Shown in pieces: positions 9,805-18,277 of a DNA stretch of 64,000 nt (its first letter is position 1; every line of letters starts with the position of its first letter). The position numbers and the translations under genes were made by a program. Origin of the DNA: Nocardia rhamnosiphila NBRC 108938 (GTDB lineage: Bacteria > Actinomycetota > Actinomycetes > Mycobacteriales > Mycobacteriaceae); NCBI RefSeq assembly GCF_000720425.1, contig NZ_JOAJ01000003.1:620001-684000 (forward strand), given 5' to 3'. The notes beneath the pieces are model-generated. The model was not told where the DNA came from, ran no database searches, and saw only the letters and a program-made list of their open reading frames with translations.

Positions 9805-11403
9805 TCAGAACAGGTCGACCAGGGCGACCTTGGCGGCACCGACCGCGGCGGCGATCTCGGAACGCACCGCTTCGGGCACCTCCTTGTTGACCCGCAGCAC
9901 GACGGTGGCGCCTTCTTTGTTGGCGTCCTGGGTGAGCTGCGCGGCGAGAATATCGACTTCGGCGGCGCCCAGCGCGGTGCCGACCTTGCCCAGCGCGCCC
10001 GGCTTGTCCTCGTAGTTGAGGACGGCCAGGTTGATGCCCTCGGCGCGCATATCGTAGTTGCGGCCGTTGATGTTGACGATCTTTTCGACCTGCTGCGGTT
10101 CGGTCAGCGCACCCGCGACATTGATGGTGCGGCCGTCGCCGAACACCGCGCGCAGATCCACCAGGCTGCGGTGGCTGGGACTTTCGGTCGCGGTGGTCAC
10201 CTCGGCGCTGATCCCGCGGGCCTCGGCCAGCGCCGGAGCGTTGACGAAGGTGACCTGATCGTCGACATGGGCGGAGAACACCCCGCGCAGCGCCGCGAGC
10301 TGCAGCACCTCCACCTCGGAGGCGGCCAGTTCACCGCGCACCTGCACCTCGAGGCTCACCGGCAGTTCGTCGGCGAGCGCACCGAGCAGGGCGCCCTGCT
10401 TGCGCACCAGGTCCAGCCAGGGGGCGACATCGTCGCCGACGGTGCCGCCGGTGACATTGACCGCGCCCGGCACGAACTCACCGGCCAGGGCCAGCAGCAC
10501 CGACTTGGCGACATCGGTGCCGGCCCGGTCCTGTGCCTCGCTGGTGGAGGCGCCCAGGTGCGGGGTCACCACGACCTGGGGCAGTGCGAACAGCGGGCTG
10601 TCGGTGCAGGGCTCGGTCTCGTAGACGTCGATACCGGCGGCCCGGACATGTCCGGAGGTGATCGCCTCGGCGAGCGCGGCCTCGTCCACCAGGCCGCCGC
10701 GCGCGGCGTTGACGATGATGACGCCCTTCTTGGTCTTGGCGAGGGCGTCCTTGCCGAGCAGGCCCTTGGTCTCCGGGGTCTTCGGCAGGTGGACGGAGAT
10801 GAGGTCGGCCCGTTCGAGCACCTCGTCGAGACTCAGCAGTTCGATACCGAGCTGGGCGGCGCGCGCCGGGGAGACGTAGGGGTCGTAGGCGACGATCTTG
10901 GTCTCGAAGGCGGCGAGGCGCGCCGCGAACAGCTGCCCGATCCGGCCCAGACCGATCACACCGACGGTTTTGTCGAAGATCTCCACGCCGTTGAAGCTGC
11001 TGCGCTTCCAGGTGTGCGCGCGCAGGGTGGCGTCGGCGGCCGGGATCTGGCGGGCCGCGCTCAACAGCAGGGTGACGGCGTGCTCGGCGGCCGTGTGGAT
11101 ATTGGAAGTGGGCGCGTTGACGACCATCACGCCGCGTTCGGTGGCGGCGGGGACATCGACATTGTCCAGGCCGACGCCGGCCCGCGCGACGATCTGCAGG
11201 TTCTTACCGGCTTCGAGGACTTCGGCGTCGACGGTGGTCGCGGAGCGGACGAGCAGCGCATCGGCCTCGGGCACCGCGGCCAGCAGCGCGGGCCTATCGG
11301 GGCCGTCGACCCAGCGGACCTCGACACCGTCACCGAGCGCATCGACGGTCGACTGGGCGAGCTTGTCGGCGATCAGAACTACAGGACGGCCTGCTTGGCT
11401 CAC
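9805..11403 (-). CDS. serA: D-3-phosphoglycerate dehydrogenase (long, ACT-domain form)
   Basis: 532 residues, the long mycobacterial-type enzyme that commits 3-phosphoglycerate to serine synthesis. The N-terminal half has the NAD-binding GVIGLGRIGQLFAARL, the catalytic-region HLPKTPETKGLL, and the TPHLGAST motif with the active-site histidine. The C-terminal half contains the intervening and ACT regulatory domains (NYEDKPGALGKVGTALGAAEVDILAAQL), expected to mediate serine feedback. The GTG at 11403 follows GGAGTACCCCACT. Upstream reading frame on this strand is not coding. Confidence 0.97.
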   Translation of the reverse strand: MSQAGRPVVLIADKLAQSTVDALGDGVEVRWVDGPDRPALLAAVPEADALLVRSATTVDAEVLEAGKNLQIVARAGVGLDNVDVPAATERGVMVVNAPTSNIHTAAEHAVTLLLSAARQIPAADATLRAHTWKRSSFNGVEIFDKTVGVIGLGRIGQLFAARLAAFETKIVAYDPYVSPARAAQLGIELLSLDEVLERADLISVHLPKTPETKGLLGKDALAKTKKGVIIVNAARGGLVDEAALAEAITSGHVRAAGIDVYETEPCTDSPLFALPQVVVTPHLGASTSEAQDRAGTDVAKSVLLALAGEFVPGAVNVTGGTVGDDVAPWLDLVRKQGALLGALADELPVSLEVQVRGELAASEVEVLQLAALRGVFSAHVDDQVTFVNAPALAEARGISAEVTTATESPSHRSLVDLRAVFGDGRTINVAGALTEPQQVEKIVNINGRNYDMRAEGINLAVLNYEDKPGALGKVGTALGAAEVDILAAQLTQDANKEGATVVLRVNKEVPEAVRSEIAAAVGAAKVALVDLF

Positions 11404-11962
11404 AGTGGGGTACTCCTGGATGTGGGGACGGCCAGTTGACGGGGCCAAGCTTAGTTCGGACCGATCCGGCCATGTCCCGCCCCCTGCTCTCGGTCTCGGC
11501 CGACCTGCACGGACCCGGCCGGCCGGGTGGGCCGAATCACGCCCCGGATCGCCGCTCACCCGGGCGGAAGTCGTGTCCGCACCCGTGCGGGCATATCCGG
11601 CCCGGACCGCGGGGCGGCCGCCATGGAGACGGAAACCGCCGCGTGTACCCGGCTCGGCCGGAAGACGAGTTTCGAAATCCGCCGGACCGGATCGGGAGCG
11701 GAGAAAAACCGTTCGGGAGCGGCGTGCGCCGAAAGTCCGCGCAGTCCGAATTCCGGTCCTCGGACCGGCCGATTCGAATTGCCGGATTTTCACACCGGGC
11801 GACCTCGGGCGCTTACTCGGCAATTTTCGGTTCGGCTTGTATCGGCCGACCACCAAAACGCCGACCGGCGAACCCGGACCTACTCGTACCGGGCCGACAG
11901 GGAATTACATACCCGGCGGTCGGCTTTCCGTCGAGACCCGAGCTGCGCACCCCGGAAACGGA
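11404..11962. other. Gene-free 560-bp stretch upstream of serA
   Basis: It must contain the serA promoter and the end of the cspA transcript. Long open frames run through on both strands, but none has recognisable protein content or a ribosome site; they are what high-GC noncoding DNA gives. I see no RNA gene or repeat. Confidence 0.5.
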
Positions 11963-11996
11963 GCAAGGCCCCGTACCTCGCGGTACGGGGCCTTGC
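11963..11996 (-). terminator. Perfect 15-bp hairpin downstream of cspA
   Basis: GCAAGGCCCCGTACC (11963-11977) pairs with GGTACGGGGCCTTGC (11982-11996) around a 4-base loop, 16 bases past the cspA stop. This is among the strongest hairpins in the window. Confidence 0.8.
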
Positions 11997-12012
11997 TGCT
12001 TCGTCACACCAC

Positions 12013-12216
12013 TCAGATGGCGCGGACGTCCTGAGCCTGCGGACCCTTCTGGCCCTGCCCGATCTCGAACTCCACGCGCTGACCCTCTTCGAGGGTACGG
12101 AAACCGCTTCCCGACACTGCCGAGTAATGCACGAAGACGTCAGGTCCGCCCCCGTCTTGCGCGATAAAGCCGAAGCCCTTCTCGCTGTTGAACCACTTCA
12201 CGCTGCCTTGAGCCAT
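12013..12216 (-). CDS. cspA: Cold-shock domain protein
   Basis: 67 residues, a single cold-shock domain that binds single-stranded RNA or DNA. RNP1 is KGFGFI and RNP2 is VFVHYSAV, both intact. The N-terminus [14 protein letters not shown] is typical. A GAAGTAAG purine stretch precedes the ATG, and a very strong hairpin terminator follows. It is divergent from a secreted Asp/His/Arg-rich peptide gene. Confidence 0.97.
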   Translation of the reverse strand: MAQGSVKWFNSEKGFGFIAQDGGGPDVFVHYSAVSGSGFRTLEEGQRVEFEIGQGQKGPQAQDVRAI

Positions 12217-12484
12217 GTTACTTACTTCATACTTTCTGTTGCGAGCCAGACGGACCACGGTCGATCCGCCTGATCTCTCTGACAACGATGCCACGTTCGG
12301 GAAAGTTCCTCCAGTTCGAAAATTTTCCATCGTGAGGAAGAACGCGGTGCCCAGGAGACCGGCGTCACGTTCCGACGGGGCGGTCCGCCGCACGGATGAC
12401 CCGCTCATCGCCCGGTCGAAGCAGGACCCCGGGATTCCCCGTAGTACCCGGGGATGATTTCTCGATCGGATCCGCGGAAGGTCT

Positions 12485-12498
12485 GTGACTTTCGTGAC
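12485..12498. promoter_or_regulatory. GTGAC-TTTC-GTGAC direct repeat in the cspA / secreted peptide divergent region
   Basis: Two exact GTGAC pentamers at 9-base spacing lie 85 bases before the start at 12583. Tandem half-sites at this spacing are a common response-regulator layout (for example MtrA-type sites), but I cannot assign a protein. The rest of the 366-bp gap 12217-12582 shows no gene. Confidence 0.3.
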
Positions 12499-12582
12499 CA
12501 TTACGCAAAGGTGAAGGTTCAACGTCTTCCGGCCGGCCGCTCCCCCGGCCGTGCCGCAGGACACAGCACGAGAGGATTCGAC

Positions 12583-12912
12583 GTGTTCCGCACGAACCGA
12601 GTATCCGCGACCCGCCGGGCCACCGCCCGGCTCGCCGTCGCGGGTGCCATCACCCTGGTCCCGCTGGCCGGCCTCGCGGCGCCCGCGATGGCCGACCCCG
12701 CGGCCCCGGCGCCGGGCTACACCCAGGTGGACCGCGACCGCCACGGTGATCGCGATCGCGACCGGCACTGGGACCGCGACCGCGACCGTGACCGCCATTG
12801 GGATCGCGACCGCGACGACCACTGGAACCACGACCGGCACCGGGACCGCGGCTGGCAGGACCCGGCGGGCTGGGCCCGCCACCTGCTGCGCGGCCTTTTC
12901 GGCAGCAGCTGA
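12583..12912 (+). CDS. Exported low-complexity Asp/Arg/His-rich peptide
   Basis: 109 residues, GTG start after AGAGGATTCGAC. Residues 1-35 form a signal peptide: Arg-rich start, hydrophobic [17 protein letters not shown], then a probable cleavage at AMADPA. The mature part is dominated by repeats of DRDRH and HWDRDRD and ends in [13 protein letters not shown]. The His/Asp density suggests metal or polyanion binding, but that is inference. I do not recognise a named family. A perfect GC hairpin follows the stop codon. Confidence 0.7.
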   Translation: MFRTNRVSATRRATARLAVAGAITLVPLAGLAAPAMADPAAPAPGYTQVDRDRHGDRDRDRHWDRDRDRDRHWDRDRDDHWNHDRHRDRGWQDPAGWARHLLRGLFGSS

Positions 12913-12919
12913 CCGCTAT

Positions 12920-12943
12920 GCGGGCCCGCGTGCGCGGGCCCGC
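12920..12943 (+). terminator. Hairpin after the secreted peptide gene
   Basis: GCGGGCCCGC (12920-12929) and GCGGGCCCGC (12934-12943) pair exactly around GTGC, 7 bases past the stop codon at 12912. Confidence 0.65.
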
Positions 12944-13046
12944 TTCGCGAGCACGACTCCACACATCGGTAACCCGAGCCGGCCACGGATGTACGCCCGT
13001 AGCGTAATCCGCCCGTGCCGCTGAACCCGGGTTCTAGGCTCTGTCC

Positions 13047-13418
13047 ATGACCGAGCCTCGCAGACTCCAGGCGATTCCCGGTGGACGCGCCGAGCGGCCG
13101 CCCCGGCAGCCCGCGGACCGGCCCGAGCCGCTGTGGCGTGAGGTCCTCGGCGGACGACTCCGTATGCTGCGCAACGAGAAACGCGAAACGCTCGCGGAAA
13201 CCGCTGAGCGCGCGGGCATTTCGCCGCAGTACCTCTCCGAGGTGGAACGCGGCCGCAAAGAACCCTCCAGCGAGATGATCGCCGCGCTGGCGGGTGCTCT
13301 CGGCACCTCTCTCGGCGCGCTCACCGAGCAGGTGGCCGACGAACTCCGGGCCCGGCGCCATCCCGTGGCGACCCGTCGCCCGGGCACCGCGCCGACAGCG
13401 CTGCTCCGGGCGGCCTGA
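13047..13418 (+). CDS. XRE-type regulator, ClgR/PopR-like
   Basis: 123 residues with a central helix-turn-helix: RLRMLRNEKRETLAETAERAGISPQYLSEVERGRKEPSSEMI. The YLSEVERGRKEPSSE segment closely matches ClgR and PopR, the actinobacterial regulators of clp protease genes. The protein ends in Arg-Ala-Ala; in PopR and ClgR, C-terminal alanines act as a degron for Clp proteases. It is convergent with two clpP paralogues, the context expected of PopR and a clpP3/clpP4 operon. Function is inferred from motif, C-terminus and synteny together. Confidence 0.82.
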   Translation: MTEPRRLQAIPGGRAERPPRQPADRPEPLWREVLGGRLRMLRNEKRETLAETAERAGISPQYLSEVERGRKEPSSEMIAALAGALGTSLGALTEQVADELRARRHPVATRRPGTAPTALLRAA

Positions 13419-13459
13419 CCGGCCGGTGTCCGCGCCCGCCGCATCCGGCACGGTCGCGA

Positions 13460-14065
13460 TCAGCGGGCGAGGGCCGGGCTCCGCGGCGTCAGCACTGAAT
13501 CGACCAGCCCGTATTCGACCGCTGCCGCCGCGGTGAACACCCGGTCGCGGTCGGTATCGTGCCGCAGTTGCTCCGGGGTCCGCCCGGTGTGCCGGGACAG
13601 GATCGTTTCGATCTCCGCCCGCATCCGCACGAGTTCGTCGGCTTGCAGGATGAGGTCGGGGATGGCCCCCTGGCCGCGGGCAGCGGGCTGGTGCAGCACC
13701 ACCCGGGCGTGCGGGAGCATTGCCCGGTGGCCGGGGGCGCCCCCGGCGAGCAGCACGGCGCCGACCGCGATGGCCTGACCGACGCAGGTGGTGTGTACCG
13801 GGGCGCCGATGTGCTGGATGGTGTCGTACACCGCGAGCATCGACGACAGATCGCCGCCTTCACAGTTGATGTAGAAGTCGATCTCCTGGCCGGGACTCTC
13901 CGATTCCAGGTGCAGCAGCTGCGCGATGAGCGCGTTGGCGACCCCGGAATCGATGGGGGTGCCGAGGTAGACGATGCGTTCGGCGAGTAGATGCGAATAG
14001 ATATCGGTGATCCGCTCGCCCCTCGGATGCTGGGCTATCACATTGGGGATCGTGTAGGTGCTCAT
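13460..14065 (-). CDS. ClpP-family subunit with catalytic Ser replaced by Ala (predicted inactive)
   Basis: 201 residues with the ClpP fold. The handle and loop regions fit (DFYINCEGGDLSSMLAVYDTI), and the catalytic His is present in LPHARVVLHQP and the Asp in EYGLVDSV. The nucleophile motif, normally GQAAS, reads GQAIA, with Ala at residue 100. I checked this in the bases (GGTCAGGCCATCGCG on the minus strand). It is therefore probably a structural, ClpR-like partner. It follows a Ser-containing ClpP by 40 bases, so a mixed 14-mer with one active ring is likely. Confidence 0.88.
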   Translation of the reverse strand: MSTYTIPNVIAQHPRGERITDIYSHLLAERIVYLGTPIDSGVANALIAQLLHLESESPGQEIDFYINCEGGDLSSMLAVYDTIQHIGAPVHTTCVGQAIAVGAVLLAGGAPGHRAMLPHARVVLHQPAARGQGAIPDLILQADELVRMRAEIETILSRHTGRTPEQLRHDTDRDRVFTAAAAVEYGLVDSVLTPRSPALAR

Positions 14066-14105
14066 CGGGTCTCCCTGTCTTCGGTGCGGCTTTCGTGGGA
14101 TCCGC

Positions 14106-14711
14106 TCACGCGGAGATCCCGACCCGTTGGCGCTGCGGGACGACCTGCGCGAAATCGCCGACGATATGGTCGATGAAGCCGTATTCCTTCGCCTGGGTCG
14201 CGCTGAACCAGCGGTCGTGCAGGGAATCCTCGTAGACCCGTTCGTAGGGCTGCCCGGTGTCCGCGGAGATCAGGCCGAGCACGGTTTCCACCGTGTAGCG
14301 CAGATCGTCGGCCTGCACCTCCACGTCCACCGCGGACCCCCCGATACCGGCCGACCCCTGGTGCATGAGGACCCGGGCGTGCGGCAGCGCGAAACGTTTA
14401 CCCGGAGTCCCCGAGGAGAGCAGGAACTGGCCGGCGCTGCAGGCCAATCCGAGGGCGAGGGTGGATACCGGGCTCGGTATCAACCGCATGACGTCGCGGA
14501 TGGCCAGCATCGCCGGCACCGACCCGCCGGGCGAATGGATCCACAGCGAGATACCGGCGTCGCCGTCTTCGGCGGCGAGGGTGAGCAGCTGGGTCGCCAG
14601 CAGGGTGCCGTTGTCGTCGTCGAGCGGGCCGTCGAGGACCAGGATGCGACGGGCCAGGAGTTGTTCGCGGGCACGCCAGCCGAACAGCGGGGATTTATCG
14701 TCGTGAGCCAT
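14106..14711 (-). CDS. ATP-dependent Clp protease proteolytic subunit (Ser-containing paralogue)
   Basis: 201 residues from the ATG at 14711 (MAHDDKSPLFGWRAR). Serine protease subunit of the Clp machine. The nucleophile is in LGLACSAGQFLL (Ser92), the His in LPHARVLMHQ (His117) and the Asp in EYGFIDHI. It is first in a two-gene operon with the Ser-to-Ala paralogue. These appear to be clpP3/clpP4-type accessory genes, not the housekeeping clpP1P2, because no clpX is adjacent and a PopR-like regulator is. A near-consensus PopR box lies 43 bases upstream. Confidence 0.88.
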   Translation of the reverse strand: MAHDDKSPLFGWRAREQLLARRILVLDGPLDDDNGTLLATQLLTLAAEDGDAGISLWIHSPGGSVPAMLAIRDVMRLIPSPVSTLALGLACSAGQFLLSSGTPGKRFALPHARVLMHQGSAGIGGSAVDVEVQADDLRYTVETVLGLISADTGQPYERVYEDSLHDRWFSATQAKEYGFIDHIVGDFAQVVPQRQRVGISA

Positions 14712-14753
14712 GGTCACCACGCTGCCGGAGCGGACGGGTGAGCGGGAGGCCAC

Positions 14754-14768
14754 GCTGCTGTCGGCAGA
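14754..14768. promoter_or_regulatory. Candidate PopR box upstream of the clpP pair
   Basis: GCTGCT-GTC-GGCAGA matches the Streptomyces PopR consensus TCTGCC-N3-GGCAGA at 10 of 12 specified positions and lies 43 to 57 bases upstream of the clpP start at 14711. The PopR-like regulator gene is at the other end of the same cluster. Confidence 0.45.
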
Positions 14769-14868
14769 TCTGCTCTCAGCAGCGCTGCCCGGGACCATCG
14801 GCCGATCGATACTCGAGCTTCACGCTGCGATACGTGGGCGAAACACAGCCTCCCTACCGTAATTCCTC

Positions 14869-14904
14869 GTATACGTCGCTGTATACAACGCCGAATACAA
14901 GCAA
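14869..14904. promoter_or_regulatory. Triple 12-bp direct repeat upstream of urtA (candidate operator)
   Basis: Three head-to-tail 12-mers: GTATACGTCGCT, GTATACAACGCC and GAATACAAGCAA, starting at 14869, 14881 and 14893. They lie 41 to 76 bases before the urtA ATG. The same 12-bp unit appears twice at the start of the urea carboxylase gene. The likely binder is the GntR regulator encoded between the two sites; this is inference. Confidence 0.5.
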
Positions 14905-14944
14905 GTCAGCGGGCTGACCTTTCCTGAGTGGAGGCCGAACGGTC

Positions 14945-16270
14945 ATGAATGCAGCCAGAACCGAAGCACCCGGACAACCCAGGAAAGGTGCGGTATCCCG
15001 CGGCACCCACAACCGTCGGCAGCGCCGGCGCGCACGGAATTTCCTCGCGCTGCCGGCCGCGGTATGCGCGACCGCGCTGGCGGTCACCGCCTGCGGTAGC
15101 TCCGCCTCCGATCAGGCCGGCGCGAGCGCGACCTCCTGTGTCGACACCGCGGGCCCGGATATCAAGGTCGGCTCACTGAACTCGCTGTCGGGGACCATGG
15201 CGATCTCCGAGGTCACCGTGCGGGATTCGATCAGGCTCGCCGTCGACGAGATCAATGCCGCCGGCGGCGTACTGGGTAAGCAGATCCAGCTGGTCGGCGA
15301 GGACGGCGCCTCCGAGCCCACGGTGTTCGCGGAGAAAGCGGAGAAGCTGATCAGCAGCGACTGCGTGGCCGCGGTATTCGGCGGCTGGACCTCGTCGAGC
15401 CGCAAGGCCATGCTGCCGGTGTTCGAGGACCGCAACGCGCTGCTGTACTACCCGGTCCAGTACGAGGGCCTGGAATCGTCGGAGAACATCTTCTACACCG
15501 GCGCCACCACCAACCAGCAGATCGTGCCCGCCCTGGACTATCTGAAGGGCCGCGGCGTGAAATCGCTCTACCTGGTCGGTAGCGACTACGTCTTCCCGCA
15601 GACCGCCAACCGCATCATCAAGGCCTACGCCGAGGCCAACGGTATCGAGATCAAGGGCGAGGACTACACCCCGCTGGGCTCCACCGATTTCTCCACCATC
15701 GTCAACAAGGTCCGCTCGGCCGACGCCGACGCCGTGTTCAACACCCTCAACGGCGACTCCAATGTCGCGTTCTTCCGCGAGTACAAGAACGTCGGCCTGA
15801 CCGCGCAGGATATGCCGGTGGTCTCGGTGTCCATCGCCGAGGAGGAGGTCGGCGGTATCGGGGTGCAGAACATCGCCGGCCAGCTGACCGCCTGGAACTA
15901 CTACCAAACCGTCGACAACCCGCAGAACACCGCGTTCGTCAAGGCGTACAAGGCGAAATACGGCGCGAACAAGCCGACCTCCGATCCCATGGAGGCCGCC
16001 TACGTCTCGGTGTACCTGTGGAAGAACACCGTGGAGAAGGCGCAGTCCTTCGCGGTCCCCGATGTGCAGCAGGCCGCGGGCGGGGTCACGTTCGAAGGGC
16101 CCGAGGGGCTGGTGACCATCGACGGCGAGAACAACCACATCACCAAAACCGCCCGGATCGGCGAGATCCGCCCCGACGGCCTGATCTACAGCGTGTGGGA
16201 TTCCGGCGCGGCCGTCGAGCCGGATCCGTACCTGGCGGGCTACTCGTGGGCCGAGGGACTCGGGGGCTGA
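14945..16270 (+). CDS. urtA: Urea ABC transporter substrate-binding lipoprotein
   Basis: 441 residues. A long basic N-terminus leads to a hydrophobic stretch and the lipobox LAVTAC, so the protein is probably a lipoprotein. The mature part is a type I periplasmic-binding fold of the UrtA family: [44 protein letters not shown] and [15 protein letters not shown] are characteristic. It is first in urtABCDE and captures urea outside the membrane. Possible operator repeats lie directly upstream. Confidence 0.95.
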   Translation: MNAARTEAPGQPRKGAVSRGTHNRRQRRRARNFLALPAAVCATALAVTACGSSASDQAGASATSCVDTAGPDIKVGSLNSLSGTMAISEVTVRDSIRLAVDEINAAGGVLGKQIQLVGEDGASEPTVFAEKAEKLISSDCVAAVFGGWTSSSRKAMLPVFEDRNALLYYPVQYEGLESSENIFYTGATTNQQIVPALDYLKGRGVKSLYLVGSDYVFPQTANRIIKAYAEANGIEIKGEDYTPLGSTDFSTIVNKVRSADADAVFNTLNGDSNVAFFREYKNVGLTAQDMPVVSVSIAEEEVGGIGVQNIAGQLTAWNYYQTVDNPQNTAFVKAYKAKYGANKPTSDPMEAAYVSVYLWKNTVEKAQSFAVPDVQQAAGGVTFEGPEGLVTIDGENNHITKTARIGEIRPDGLIYSVWDSGAAVEPDPYLAGYSWAEGLGG

Positions 16271-16274
16271 TCTC

Positions 16275-17162
16275 GTGGAAGCACTGGTCGGGCAGCTGTT
16301 CACCGGCTTGAGCCTGGGTTCCATCCTGCTGCTGGCGGCCCTGGGGCTGTCGCTGACCTTCGGTCAGATGGGCGTGATCAATATGGCCCACGGCGCGTTC
16401 ATCATGGCCGGCTCCTACACCGCCTACACGGTGCAGGAGTACCTGGTCGCCAACGCCGAGGTCTCGCTGATCGTCTCGCTGCTCATCGGATTCGGAGTCG
16501 GCGGTCTCATGGGTGTCGCCCTCGAGGTGACGCTGATCAAGCGGATGTACGACAGACCACTGGACACCCTGCTGGTGACCTTCGGCGTCGGTTTGATCCT
16601 GCAGCAGGCGGCCCGGGACATCTTCGGCGCGCCCGCGGTCCGCGTGGTGACTCCGGAATGGCTCGGTGGCGGGGTGGAGATCCTGGGCGCGGTGGTGCCC
16701 AAGACGCGGATCTTCATCATGCTGCTCGCGGTGCTGTGCGTGACGGCTGTCGCGGTGACGATGAAGTACACCGCGATGGGCCGGCGCATCCGGGCCGTGG
16801 TGCAGCATCGGGATCTCGCCGAAACCAGCGGGATCTCCAGCCGCGGCACCGATATCACGACGTTCTTCATCGGGTCCGGGCTGGCCGGGGTGGCGGGTGT
16901 GGCGCTGACCCTGATCGGCTCCACCAGTTCCAATACCGGCACCACCTATCTGGTGGACGCCTTCCTGGTGGTCGTCATCGGCGGGCTCGGGCAGATCCGC
17001 GGCGCGGTGCTGGCCGCGGTGGCGCTCGGACTGTTGAACTCGTTCATCGAATACAGCACCACGGCCTCGGTCGCGAAGGTGATCGTATTCGTCGTCATCG
17101 TGGTCTTCCTGCAGGTCCGCCCGCAAGGACTGTTCACGATCCGGTCGAGGAGTCTGGTATGA
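16275..17162 (+). CDS. urtB: Urea ABC transporter permease UrtB
   Basis: 295 residues, LivH-like permease with about eight hydrophobic segments. Family features are GQMGVINMAHGAFIMAGSYTAY near the N-terminus and AFLVVVIGGLGQIRGAV toward the C-terminus. It follows urtA by 4 bases and overlaps urtC by ATGA, so the two permeases are translationally coupled. It forms the membrane channel with UrtC. Confidence 0.95.
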   Translation: MEALVGQLFTGLSLGSILLLAALGLSLTFGQMGVINMAHGAFIMAGSYTAYTVQEYLVANAEVSLIVSLLIGFGVGGLMGVALEVTLIKRMYDRPLDTLLVTFGVGLILQQAARDIFGAPAVRVVTPEWLGGGVEILGAVVPKTRIFIMLLAVLCVTAVAVTMKYTAMGRRIRAVVQHRDLAETSGISSRGTDITTFFIGSGLAGVAGVALTLIGSTSSNTGTTYLVDAFLVVVIGGLGQIRGAVLAAVALGLLNSFIEYSTTASVAKVIVFVVIVVFLQVRPQGLFTIRSRSLV

Positions 17163-18277
17163 GGGAATTCCTGACCACCCGCTGGAAGGTCTATTCGGGC
17201 TTCGCGATCGCCGCCGTACTGCTGTTCGCGGTGGCGCCCGCGGTGCTCTCGGACTTCCGGCTCAACCTGCTCGGCAAGTTCCTGTGCTTCGGCATCGTCG
17301 CGGTGGGTATCGGATTGGCGTGGGGCCGGGGCGGCATGCTCACCCTCGGGCAGGGTGTGTTCTTCGGCCTCGGCGCCTACATCATGGCAATGCATCTCAA
17401 GATCTCCGACGCCCAGTTGCGCGGGGACGAGGTCCCGGACTTCATGCAGATCGCCGGTATTCGTGAACTGCCCGGCTATTGGGTCCCGTTCGCGTCGCCG
17501 GTCCTGACGATTCTGGGGATTGTGATCGTGCCGCCGCTGGTGGCGGTGCTGCTCGGGCTGGGCGTGTTCAAACGCAAGGTCAAGGGCGCCTATTTCGCGA
17601 TCCTGTCGCAGGCGCTGGCCGCGGCCTTCGCCATCCTGCTGGTGGGTCAGCAGTCCACCGGCGGTAGTAACGGCCTCAACCGGTTCCGCAGTTTCTTCGG
17701 GCTGGCCCTCAACGATCCGGTGAACCGGCGGCTGCTGTTCTTCATCGCGGCCGCCACCCTGCTGGTGATCGTCGCGGCGACCCGGCAGCTGATGTACAGC
17801 CGGTACGGCGAACTGCTGGTCGCGGTGCGCGATCAGGAGGAGCGCGTGCGCTTCCTCGGCTACGACCCGGCCAATGTGAAGGTGGTCGCCTATGCGGTGG
17901 CGGCGCTGTTCGCCGGTATCGCCGGCGCGCTGTTCGTGCCGATCGTCGGGATCATCTCCCCCGCCGATATCGGGATCGTGCCCTCCATCGCGTTCCTGAC
18001 CGGTGTCGCCATCGGCGGACGCACCACCCTGCTCGGCCCGGTGCTCGGCGCGATCGCGGTGGCCTGGGCACAGACCGGCCTGTCGGAGAACTTCCCCTCC
18101 GGCTGGGTGTACGCGCAGGGCGTCCTGTTCATCGTCGTGGTCGGTTTCTTCCCGGCCGGTCTGGCGGGCCTGGTGACCCTGCTGCGGCGGCAACGCCGTA
18201 CCGGCGAGAAAGAGGATCCGCCGCCCACCCGGACGCCGGACCCCACACCCGCTACCCCGGTAGGAGTGTCGTCATGA
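17159..18277 (+). CDS. urtC: Urea ABC transporter permease UrtC
   Basis: 372 residues, LivM-like permease with multiple membrane segments. WGRGGMLTLGQGVFFGLGAYIMAMHL is the UrtC signature, and AVRDQEERVRFLGYDPANVKVVAYAVAAL is the conserved cytoplasmic EAA-like loop that contacts the ATPases. It starts at the ATG at 17159 inside the urtB stop and overlaps urtD by four bases. Confidence 0.95.
   Translation: MREFLTTRWKVYSGFAIAAVLLFAVAPAVLSDFRLNLLGKFLCFGIVAVGIGLAWGRGGMLTLGQGVFFGLGAYIMAMHLKISDAQLRGDEVPDFMQIAGIRELPGYWVPFASPVLTILGIVIVPPLVAVLLGLGVFKRKVKGAYFAILSQALAAAFAILLVGQQSTGGSNGLNRFRSFFGLALNDPVNRRLLFFIAAATLLVIVAATRQLMYSRYGELLVAVRDQEERVRFLGYDPANVKVVAYAVAALFAGIAGALFVPIVGIISPADIGIVPSIAFLTGVAIGGRTTLLGPVLGAIAVAWAQTGLSENFPSGWVYAQGVLFIVVVGFFPAGLAGLVTLLRRQRRTGEKEDPPPTRTPDPTPATPVGVSS

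Noticed and set aside
8522..11439. Two long plus-strand frames antisense to leuB and serA
   Set aside because: Both are shadows of well-recognised genes and have no ribosome site.
11404..11856. N-terminal extension of serA to 683 residues
   Set aside because: The extra 151 residues are low-complexity and unlike any SerA; the GTG at 11403 has a good ribosome site and gives the family length.
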